Shown here: in pieces, positions 1 through 5,340 of the stretch | How positions within the stretch are numbered: the stretch's first letter is position 1 | Layout of the letters: each line of letters opens with the position of its first letter | NCBI GenBank assembly: GCA_964464825.1 | Contig: CAYXKL010000112.1 | Span: forward strand, 1-8,697 | DNA from: DYJK01 sp964464825 | GTDB lineage: Bacteria > Bacteroidota > Ignavibacteria > Ignavibacteriales > Melioribacteraceae | DNA length: 8,697 nucleotides | Reading direction: 5' to 3' | Program-made: the position numbers and the translations under genes | The notes under the pieces: generated by a model | Told to the model about the DNA's origin: nothing | Seen by the model: the letters and a program-made list of their open reading frames with translations, nothing else | Databases searched by the model: none

Positions 1-1
1 C

Positions 2-40
2 CTCCTCAAATTCAATAACGAAGAAGATGTTGCTACTTAA
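2..40 (+). CDS. Possible C-terminal tail of an upstream gene (partial)
   Basis: One frame stays open from the window edge to a TAA at 38-40 and would encode the tail LLKFNNEEDVAT. This is a plausible charged C-terminus, but 12 residues are too few to identify a family. A second + frame also stays open, to a TAA at 42-44, so the frame is not certain. An MlaE-type permease would be a natural neighbour for the ATPase that follows, but the tail does not look like the hydrophobic end of a permease. Alternatively, the first seven bases read GAGGAGG on the minus strand and could be the ribosome binding site of a divergent gene lying outside the window. Confidence 0.3.
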   Translation, partial: LLKFNNEEDVAT

Positions 41-52
41 GTAACTTAGCAC

Positions 53-85
53 AACCTCGAAGGTTTCAAAAACTTTCAAGGTTTT
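53..85. repeat. Two small adjacent palindromes
   Basis: AACCT-cga-AGGTT (53-65) is a perfect 5-bp inverted repeat. It is followed by an imperfect one with AAAAC/GTTTT arms (69-85). Both contain AAGGTTT (60-66 and 78-84), so they look like two decayed copies of one unit. The pair lies in the non-coding spacer upstream of the ABC ATPase promoter. Whether this is a dispersed genomic repeat cannot be told from one window. No T-tract follows, so an intrinsic terminator is unlikely. Confidence 0.35.
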
Positions 86-109
86 AGTTAATCTCTTCAA
101 CAAAAATTT

Positions 110-139
110 TTGACATATTAATAAATTCCCGATTATATT
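110..139 (+). promoter_or_regulatory. Sigma70-like promoter for the ABC ATPase gene
   Basis: A perfect -35 box TTGACA (110-115) is followed after 18 bases by TATATT (134-139), which matches five of six -10 consensus positions. Transcription would start near 145-148, giving a leader of about 20 bases before the ATG at 169. The leader is all A/T-rich and has no Shine-Dalgarno sequence. The surroundings are AT-rich, which raises the chance of random matches, but the intact TTGACA is uncommon by chance. Confidence 0.45.
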
Positions 140-168
140 TCCTACTAAATTAAATTAGTTAATTATTT

Positions 169-900
169 ATGATCGAACTTATCAATCTTCACAAAAGTTT
201 TGGCAGTAATTATGTTTTACGCGGAGTAAATTTCACAATCCACGAAGGGGAATCTCTTGCAATTATAGGTAGAAGCGGCTGCGGAAAAAGTGTTCTGTTA
301 AAACATATTGTCGGTCTCCTTTTGCCGGATGAAGGAGAAGTGAAGATTGAAGGAGTATCATTAAATGTTGTTAGCGGCAAAGAACTTTACCGGTTGAGAA
401 GAAAATTTGGATTTTTATTTCAAGGCGCCGCACTTTTTGATTCTATGACCGTTTTTGAGAATGTAAGTCTTCCACTTGTAGAAAATAATTTAGGTTTAAC
501 AAAACAAGAAATCGAAAAGGCAGTCACCGAAAAATTAGAGCTTGTTGGACTGCCCAATACAAAAAATTTAAAACCGGCGGAACTTTCCGGAGGAATGAAA
601 AAACGTGTTGGACTTGCACGTGCATTGATAACTAATCCCCAATATGTTTTGTATGATGAACCTACAACCGGACTCGACCCGGTGATGTCCGATGCAATTG
701 ATGATCTTATCAAAGAGTTGAACGAAAAAATAAAAGTAACATCAATAATAGTAACACACGATATGTTCAGTGTAAAAAACACAGCAGAAAAAATTGCAAT
801 GATGCACGAAGGGAAAATTTATTTTACCGGTACTTACAACGAAATGCTTACAAGTAAAGATCCGGTAATACAAAAGTTTATTCAACGTACAGAATTTTAA
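169..900 (+). CDS. mlaF: MlaF-like ABC transporter ATP-binding protein
   Basis: This is an ATPase subunit of an Mla/MCE-type ABC transporter, a family that moves phospholipids between the inner and outer membranes. It sits on the cytoplasmic face with an MlaE-type permease and an MCE-domain (MlaD-type) protein. Visible motifs: Walker A GRSGCGKS (34-41), Q-loop in FLFQGAALFDSMTV (Gln85), ABC signature LSGGMKKR (139-146), Walker B YVLYDEP (159-165, catalytic Glu164), D-loop GLDP (168-171) and switch histidine in VTHD (His197). The GALFDSMTV-type Q-loop region and the GGMKKRVGLARAL signature are typical of MlaF rather than of other ABC families. The length of 243 aa is normal and nothing is missing. 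No permease or MCE gene lies in this window, so its partners must lie upstream or elsewhere. A promoter-like sequence directly upstream suggests it can be transcribed on its own. The ATG has no Shine-Dalgarno sequence, but the protein starts at the normal family position. Confidence 0.87.
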   Translation: MIELINLHKSFGSNYVLRGVNFTIHEGESLAIIGRSGCGKSVLLKHIVGLLLPDEGEVKIEGVSLNVVSGKELYRLRRKFGFLFQGAALFDSMTVFENVSLPLVENNLGLTKQEIEKAVTEKLELVGLPNTKNLKPAELSGGMKKRVGLARALITNPQYVLYDEPTTGLDPVMSDAIDDLIKELNEKIKVTSIIVTHDMFSVKNTAEKIAMMHEGKIYFTGTYNEMLTSKDPVIQKFIQRTEF

Positions 901-950
901 CCACCCCCTTTAGATCCCCCTCCTTACTAAGGAGGGGGATAGAGGGAGGT
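901..950. repeat. G/C-rich palindromic intergenic repeat
   Basis: A perfect 12-bp inverted repeat, ATCCCCCTCCTT (914-925) and AAGGAGGGGGAT (929-940), has a 3-base loop. Outer, less perfect arms are ACCACCCCCT (about 900-909) and AGGGAGGT (943-950). The C/G-rich arms stand out from the AT-rich surroundings. The element fills almost the whole gap between the ATPase gene and radA. No T-run follows it on either strand, so it is not a standard intrinsic terminator. Its form resembles dispersed REP-like or miniature palindromic repeats. AGGGAGGT at its end is also the only Shine-Dalgarno-like sequence before radA, although the 14-base spacing is long. Confidence 0.65.
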
Positions 951-963
951 CAGTGAGTTTATT

Positions 964-2310
964 ATGAAACACAAAATCAAATATGTTTGTTCAAACTGCG
1001 GTTTTGATTCACTCAAGTGGCTCGGGAAATGTCCTTCTTGTGACAGCTGGAATACTTTCACTGAAGAATTTGTAGAAGAAAAAAAACAAAGTCATAAAAG
1101 AAAATATGTCGAACCAGAACTTTCTAAAATAACGACTATTCAGAATGAACATGAAACTAGGATAAAAACCAATATTGAAGAGTTTGATAGAGTATTGGGC
1201 GGTGGACTTGTTGTTGGCTCTGTAGTTTTAATAGGAGGCGATCCGGGCATTGGTAAATCAACACTTGCACTTCAAGCTGCTCAGAAAATTATGAAAGATG
1301 TTTTATATGTAACCGGTGAAGAATCAGCATCACAAATTAATATGCGAGCAAAACGTCTTGGCATTACTTCCGAAACATTATACGTTATGACGGAAACCGA
1401 TCTCGAATTGATTACTAATGCAATTGAAAAACATAATCCCCAAGTAGTAATTATTGACTCAATACAAACAACATACAAACCTGATCTTGAGAATACTGCC
1501 GGTACAATAACACAAATTCGCGAATGCACAGCTGAATTAATGCAGACAGCAAAGAAGAATAATTGTGCCATCATAATTGTTGGGCATGTAACAAAAGAAG
1601 GAATGATTGCCGGTCCAAAAGTACTTGAACATATTGTTGATACAGTACTTCAATTTGAAGGTGAAAAAAGTTATACATATAGAATATTGAGATCGCAGAA
1701 AAACCGCTTCGGAAGCACAAATGAAATTGGGATTTTTGAAATGCGCGAAGATGGACTGCATGAAGTAAAAAATCCGAGTGAAATATTTTTAAGTGAACGC
1801 GATAAACAAATTACCGGTTCAACTGTAACATCAAGTATTGAAGGGACAAGACCAATTTTATTAGAAGTGCAAGCATTGGTAACACCTTCATCATACGGAA
1901 TTCCGCAACGTGTTGCCACCGGATTTGATTACCGGCGTTTATCAATTTTACTTGCTGTACTGGAAAAGCGTGCAAATTTAAGATTGTCATCGCAGAATGT
2001 TTTTCTTAACATGGCTGGAGGATTGAGAATAGATGAGCCGGCAGTTGATCTCGCTGTCTGCTGTGCTATTGCATCAAGCTATAGCGATAAAATTATTAAA
2101 AATGATTTTGTATTGATTGGAGAAGTTGGTCTAGGCGGAGAAATTAGAAGTGTCGGTCATTTCGATAAACGGGTTCAGGAAGCATTAAAACTCGGCTTTA
2201 AAAAAATTATTATTCCCAGGAATAATTTCAATAATATAAAACCGCAGAATAAGATTGAAATTATTTCAACTGAAAACATTAATGAAACATTAGAAATAGT
2301 TTTAAAATGA
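964..2310 (+). CDS. radA: DNA repair protein RadA (Sms)
   Basis: RadA is a RecA-related hexameric ATPase that promotes branch migration and extension of recombination intermediates in DNA repair. The domains are in the standard order. The N-terminal zinc finger has Cys9, Cys12, Cys23 and Cys26 (CSNC...CPSC). The RecA-like core has Walker A GDPGIGKST (92-100), Walker B VVIIDS (161-166) and the RadA-specific KNRFG motif (246-250). A C-terminal Lon-protease-like domain (about 280-448) contains the conserved stretches GIPQRVATGFD and GEVGLGGEIR. At 448 aa the length is normal, and the start is fixed by the zinc finger, which begins right after the ATG. The gene follows the ABC ATPase across the palindromic repeat and precedes the MauE-thioredoxin gene on the same strand. 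There is no evident functional link to either neighbour. Confidence 0.97.
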   Translation: MKHKIKYVCSNCGFDSLKWLGKCPSCDSWNTFTEEFVEEKKQSHKRKYVEPELSKITTIQNEHETRIKTNIEEFDRVLGGGLVVGSVVLIGGDPGIGKSTLALQAAQKIMKDVLYVTGEESASQINMRAKRLGITSETLYVMTETDLELITNAIEKHNPQVVIIDSIQTTYKPDLENTAGTITQIRECTAELMQTAKKNNCAIIIVGHVTKEGMIAGPKVLEHIVDTVLQFEGEKSYTYRILRSQKNRFGSTNEIGIFEMREDGLHEVKNPSEIFLSERDKQITGSTVTSSIEGTRPILLEVQALVTPSSYGIPQRVATGFDYRRLSILLAVLEKRANLRLSSQNVFLNMAGGLRIDEPAVDLAVCCAIASSYSDKIIKNDFVLIGEVGLGGEIRSVGHFDKRVQEALKLGFKKIIIPRNNFNNIKPQNKIEIISTENINETLEIVLK

Positions 2311-2330
2311 ATAATATTTAATAATATTTA
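2311..2330 (+). repeat. Perfect tandem duplication of a 10-mer
   Basis: ATAATATTTA occurs twice in direct succession immediately after the radA stop codon. It is AT-only and very short, so it is probably a slippage or small duplication event. It is not followed by a stem-loop, and no function is implied. Confidence 0.6.
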
Positions 2331-2372
2331 GTTTTACCAAACAAAATTATTGATTCCTAAATTTGGAACTTG

Positions 2373-3248
2373 ATGAAGTCACTAAAAACTGCATTACAAA
2401 TACTGCTTGGATTAATTTTCATTTTTTCAGCTTATTCCAAATTAGTTTCCTACGGCATGATTGAGATAATTCTTGTTGATCAAGGATTTTTTTCAGATAG
2501 AGCCACAGCTGGATATATCGTACGAATTTTAATCGGGATAGAATTCGCAATCGGTTTTTGTTATTTGTTACCCTACAATATTGAAAAGATTGTAATTCCA
2601 ACATCATTACTATTATTAACATTTTTTACGATCTATTTAATTTACTCTGGATTTGTTCTTGGTGAAAAAGAAAATTGCGGCTGTTTCGGTACCGTTGTCG
2701 AAATGTCCCCGATTGAATCGATAATTAAAAATATTGTTTTGATAATTCTAAATGTAGTTTTGTTAAAACTAATAAAAGATGAAAAGAAAAATTATGCTCT
2801 TCTTACTATTATAACTATTGTATCTATAATATTTGTATTTATTGTCATACCGGTAAGAGATGTAAAAGATTTTAAGTTTGAAAAGTACACTTCGTTTATT
2901 GGTGAAGGTAGAGTTGATCTTGCTGATGGTGATAAACTTCTCTGCATATTCAGTTTAGATTGCGATCACTGTCAGCAAGCAGCAAAGGATTTATGGGATT
3001 TGAAAAACAGAATATCTGGAATTCCCGAAACATACGTACTCTTTTTTAGCGAAGACGGTATATCGGTCGATTCATTTAAAACATTAACAAATTCTAATTT
3101 CCCGTACCATATGATAAGTGAAGCAGAATTTTTTGATTTGATAGGTACAACATCGCCGCGTATATATTGGCTTAATAACGGAAAAATCGAAAAGTATTGG
3201 GATAAAGATTTTATTAAAAATATAGTTTTAGAATTTAAGAAAAACTGA
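2373..3248 (+). CDS. MauE/DoxX-like membrane protein fused to a thioredoxin-like domain
   Basis: The N-terminal half is hydrophobic, with about five membrane segments (near 5-21, 47-66, 73-95, 113-134 and 142-160). It carries NCGCFG (101-106), the motif typical of MauE-type redox-associated membrane proteins. The C-terminal half (about 165-291) looks thioredoxin-like: a strand LLCIFSL, then a CDHC active-site motif (Cys197, Cys200), and further on TSPRIYWL with the position of the thioredoxin cis-proline (Pro262). Charge distribution (Lys-rich N-terminus; Lys-rich loop before the last segment) suggests the N-terminus is inside, with both the CGC loop and the thioredoxin domain outside, in the periplasm. 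By inference it relays electrons or disulfides across the membrane, in the way VKOR-thioredoxin fusions do; the substrate is unknown. The start is chosen at the ATG at 2373; a TTG directly before it (2370) is an alternative that would add one residue. No strong Shine-Dalgarno sequence is present. Confidence 0.75.
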   Translation: MKSLKTALQILLGLIFIFSAYSKLVSYGMIEIILVDQGFFSDRATAGYIVRILIGIEFAIGFCYLLPYNIEKIVIPTSLLLLTFFTIYLIYSGFVLGEKENCGCFGTVVEMSPIESIIKNIVLIILNVVLLKLIKDEKKNYALLTIITIVSIIFVFIVIPVRDVKDFKFEKYTSFIGEGRVDLADGDKLLCIFSLDCDHCQQAAKDLWDLKNRISGIPETYVLFFSEDGISVDSFKTLTNSNFPYHMISEAEFFDLIGTTSPRIYWLNNGKIEKYWDKDFIKNIVLEFKKN

Positions 3249-3249
3249 A

Positions 3250-3300
3250 TCGGAGATATTTCAGAGTATTTATCGAAATTACTTTTGAAATATCATCCGA
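3250..3300. terminator. Hairpin between convergent genes, possible bidirectional terminator
   Basis: Arms TCGGAGATATTTCA (3250-3263) and TGAAATATCATCCGA (3286-3300) pair over 14 bp with a single bulged base, around a 22-base loop. The hairpin fills the gap between two convergent stop codons (TGA at 3246-3248 on the + strand; the minus-strand gene ends at 3309), the usual place for a shared terminator. No clear T-run follows in either direction and the loop is large, so intrinsic termination is only possible, not shown. Confidence 0.4.
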
Positions 3301-3308
3301 ATAATAAA

Positions 3309-4046
3309 TTAGAACTGCAATTTCTTTTTCGCCTCATCAGCAATCTCTGGTGATACCAGCATTCTACCGCAAGATTCGCAAGAAAAAATTCTTTTACTTT
3401 GTTTGATCTCAAGCTGTCTTTGAGGTGGGACAACATTATGACAACCCGAACATGCTGCACGGATAATTGTAACGACAGCTTTTCCATTGAGTGCTTTCCG
3501 TATCCTCATGTATGTTGTATAGTCGCTCTTTTTAACCTTAGCGGCAACTTTATCTCTTTTATCTCTTAATTTAATTTCTTCCCGTTCATTAGCTTTAATT
3601 ATTTGTTTTAGTTCACTCTCTTTTTCTTTTAAATCAGCTTTTAATGAAGTTAATTGCGGCTCAACTTCCTCAATATCATTTTTCAGCTTTTGAATTAAAT
3701 CTTCGAGTGCAATACTTTCATTATCAAGTTTGTTTATTAATTCTTCTGTATGATCAATTTCTTTTGTGAGAGCATCATACTCTTTATTGTTACGAACTTG
3801 GTACAATTGAGATTTGAATTTTTTTAGGCTTGTCTTCAAACGGTCAACTTCATTGTCATTTTCTTTCCGTTTACTTAGAGATTTTTTCTTTTCACTTTCT
3901 TTTGCATCTACCTGTTCTTCGAGCAATTGAATTTGAGAAGTAAGCTCGTTTACAGCAGCGGGAAGATCACCTCTTAATTCTTCAAGCTCATCAAGCTGAT
4001 CATCTATCAACTGGAGCTCGTACAATACTGTTAATCGTTCTTGCAA
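3309..4046 (-). CDS. C4-type zinc ribbon coiled-coil protein (COG1579-like)
   Basis: Residues 1 to about 175 form a long, highly charged coiled coil rich in Glu and Lys heptads, containing the family-typical stretch QVRNNKEYDALTKEI (83-97). The C-terminus is a zinc ribbon with Cys199, Cys202, Cys223 and Cys226 (CSGC...CESC). The length of 245 aa is typical. The family is widespread, and some members have been linked to nucleic acid or protein-chaperone roles (HP0958 of Helicobacter, CdsZ of Chlamydia), but the role here is not known. The start codon must be TTG: an AAGGAG ribosome binding site lies nine bases upstream, the protein begins at the normal family position (ERLTVLYELQLID), and the next in-frame methionine is only at residue 180. 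The gene begins 13 bases after the nif3-family stop codon, so the two are surely co-transcribed and probably translationally coupled. Confidence 0.88.
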   Translation of the reverse strand: MQERLTVLYELQLIDDQLDELEELRGDLPAAVNELTSQIQLLEEQVDAKESEKKKSLSKRKENDNEVDRLKTSLKKFKSQLYQVRNNKEYDALTKEIDHTEELINKLDNESIALEDLIQKLKNDIEEVEPQLTSLKADLKEKESELKQIIKANEREEIKLRDKRDKVAAKVKKSDYTTYMRIRKALNGKAVVTIIRAACSGCHNVVPPQRQLEIKQSKRIFSCESCGRMLVSPEIADEAKKKLQF

Positions 4047-4055
4047 TTTATGTTA

Positions 4056-4061
4056 CTCCTT
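4056..4061 (-). promoter_or_regulatory. Ribosome binding site overlapping the upstream stop codon
   Basis: On the minus strand AAGGAG lies nine bases before the TTG start of the zinc-ribbon gene. Its first two bases are also the last two bases of the TAA stop codon of the preceding nif3-family gene (TAAGGAG). It is the clearest Shine-Dalgarno sequence in the window and fixes the non-ATG start. The overlap implies that ribosomes ending on nif3 can reinitiate here. Confidence 0.8.
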
Positions 4062-5172
4062 AATGTTTATAAAATTTTACCGGATTAGTTGTAGCTGAAT
4101 ATTTATAAATTTTAATATTATCTTTTTTAGTAAAAACCTTTTTTAATCTTGAGTGTACTGCATTCAATGAAAATATTTCGGTTTCGTAATGACCGGCATC
4201 AATTAATAATATTTTATTTTCGGCATTCTGAAATTCGTGATATTTAATATCGGCAGTGATAAAAGCATCAGCACCATGTGAAATAGCTACATTGATTAAA
4301 TCAGAACCGGCACCTCCGCAAACAGCTATTTTTTTTATTTTGTCTTTTTTACCGGTACAGTATCTGATTGTATCAGCATTTAGATGTTTTTTAACATGTG
4401 CTAAAAATTTAATTTCACTTAAACCGTTTGCCAAATACCCAACTGCACCAGCACCGTAATTAGCATTTTTATTTTTAAGTGGATAAATATCAAATGCCGG
4501 TTCTTCATATGGATGAGTTTTTATGATTGCATTTATCACTTTGTTGAGATTCCATGAATCTGCAATAAATTCCAATCTTATTTCATTCACTTTCTCAAAA
4601 TTTAATTTTTTGCCTATCCTCGGATTTGATTTATTAGAACCTCGGAATGTTCCTTGTCCGCTCAATCTAAAACTGCATGAATTATATTCACCAATAATCC
4701 CTCCGCCAGCAGAAAAAACTTCATTGGATAAATTGTCGAGCTCATTCTCCGGTACAAATACAACAACTTTAAATTGATTACCGCTTTGTTCTTCAAGAAA
4801 ATTGATGTTAGTTAATTTTAGAGTTTTAGCTAATTCAAATGAAACACCATCTTTAGTAAAATCTAAATTAGTATGAGCCGAGTAAACAATAATATTATTC
4901 TTAATTATTTTTTCAATTAATGCTGCTTTATCATCGTTTCTGAAATCGAGTTTCTTAATTGGATTAAAAATTAAGGGGTGGTGAGTAAAAATAAAATTAC
5001 ATCTTTTTTGAATGGCTTGTTGTAGGACTTTTTCGTTTAGCTCAAGGCAGAGAAATACGCCGCTGATTCTTTGCTCCCTTGAGCCTACCTGGAGTCCGAC
5101 GTTATCTCTTTCCCAAGCGACCCCTGGCGGTGCCCAATCTTCCAATTGTTTAATTATATCTAGAGCGATCAT
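4060..5172 (-). CDS. Nif3-like dinuclear metal centre protein (YqfO-type, with insert)
   Basis: A member of the Nif3/YbgI/YqfO family, ring-forming hexameric proteins with two metal ions per subunit. The true activity is unsettled; database names such as 'GTP cyclohydrolase 1 type 2' are by homology. Visible motifs: WERDNVGLQVG (20-30), THHPLIF with His64 and His65, SAHTNLD with Asp104, CGGAGSDLI (285-293) and DAGHYETE with His328 and Glu332. Together these give the full metal-ligand set. Between the two halves lies an insert (about residues 132-235) with FKVVVFVP and KTHPYEEPAFDIYPL, the CutA/PII-like domain of the long YqfO subfamily; this explains 370 aa rather than about 250. The ATG is at the usual family start, but no proper Shine-Dalgarno sequence precedes it: a terminator T-run ends eight bases upstream. 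It forms a two-gene unit with the downstream zinc-ribbon gene, a neighbour pair I recall as recurrent in related bacteria. Confidence 0.92.
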   Translation of the reverse strand: MIALDIIKQLEDWAPPGVAWERDNVGLQVGSREQRISGVFLCLELNEKVLQQAIQKRCNFIFTHHPLIFNPIKKLDFRNDDKAALIEKIIKNNIIVYSAHTNLDFTKDGVSFELAKTLKLTNINFLEEQSGNQFKVVVFVPENELDNLSNEVFSAGGGIIGEYNSCSFRLSGQGTFRGSNKSNPRIGKKLNFEKVNEIRLEFIADSWNLNKVINAIIKTHPYEEPAFDIYPLKNKNANYGAGAVGYLANGLSEIKFLAHVKKHLNADTIRYCTGKKDKIKKIAVCGGAGSDLINVAISHGADAFITADIKYHEFQNAENKILLIDAGHYETEIFSLNAVHSRLKKVFTKKDNIKIYKYSATTNPVKFYKH

Positions 5173-5176
5173 ATAT

Positions 5177-5213
5177 AAAAAAAATGCACCCCTGTTAATT
5201 TTAGGAGTGCATT
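5177..5213 (-). terminator. Intrinsic terminator after ispG, or attenuator before nif3
   Basis: Read on the minus strand, AATGCACTCCT (5213-5203) pairs with AGGGGTGCATT (5193-5183) over 11 bp, counting one G-U pair. The loop has nine bases and the second arm runs into eight T's (to 5177). This is a textbook Rho-independent terminator for minus-strand transcripts. It lies about 130 bases after the ispG stop codon and only four bases of spacer (5173-5176) separate its T-run from the nif3-family ATG. It may simply end the ispG transcript, but its position leaves no room for a downstream promoter. Confidence 0.85.
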
Positions 5214-5283
5214 CTAACTACCTAATTCCGATAGCTAAAAAACTTGGTTTTTTTCTGCTTATTATCTTAAGTGAATAAATGTC

Positions 5284-5325
5284 CATATATCTGACCAAAA
5301 TATATGATAATCATTTGTGATTCTC
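5284..5325. other. Two adjacent stem-loops in the ispG-nif3 spacer
   Basis: CATATAT (5284-5290) and ATATATG (5300-5306) form a perfect 7-bp inverted repeat with a nine-base loop. Next to it GATAATCA (5306-5313) and TGATTCTC (5318-5325) form an 8-bp stem with one mismatch and a TTTG loop. They share one base at 5306, so both could fold almost end to end. With the terminator at 5177-5213 they make the ispG-nif3 spacer unusually rich in potential structure. The stems are AT-rich and individually weak. Confidence 0.35.
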
Positions 5326-5328
5326 AAA
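5296..5328 (-). promoter_or_regulatory. Weak Bacteroidota-type promoter match in the ispG-nif3 spacer
   Basis: On the minus strand TTTG (5328-5325) is followed after 20 bases by TATATTTTG (5304-5296). This resembles the Bacteroidota -33/-7 consensus (TTTG and TAnnTTTG) with one extra base in the -7 element. If active it would start a transcript of about 110 bases that ends at the intrinsic terminator, or that reads through it into the nif3-family gene. In AT-rich DNA such matches arise easily, and the + strand sigma70-like promoter upstream of mlaF suggests the organism may not depend on this consensus. Confidence 0.25.
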
Positions 5329-5340
5329 GAACTAAAAACG

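Noticed and set aside
2..40. Calling the left-edge tail an MlaE permease
   Set aside because: Only 12 residues are visible and they are polar, unlike the hydrophobic end of that family; the frame is also uncertain.
300..545. Reading the extra IspG domain as an unusual gene fusion
   Set aside because: The numbers are IspG residues, not window bases. The inserted A* domain is an established feature of long-form IspG in plants, chlamydiae and Bacteroidota/Chlorobi, so it is expected here.
420..782. 120-codon open frame antisense to the ABC ATPase gene
   Set aside because: It lies wholly inside a clear gene with all ABC motifs, its protein has no recognisable motif, and it is a coding shadow.
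3249..3308. A possible RNase P RNA gene after the zinc-ribbon gene
   Set aside because: I looked because I recall this neighbourhood in some bacteria, but the gap is only 60 bases and is occupied by a hairpin; it is far too short.
5012..5278. 88-codon + strand frame running from inside the nif3-family gene across its start and terminator
   Set aside because: It covers the conserved start of nif3 on the other strand and the terminator stem; the protein sequence looks like a random shadow with no ribosome binding site.
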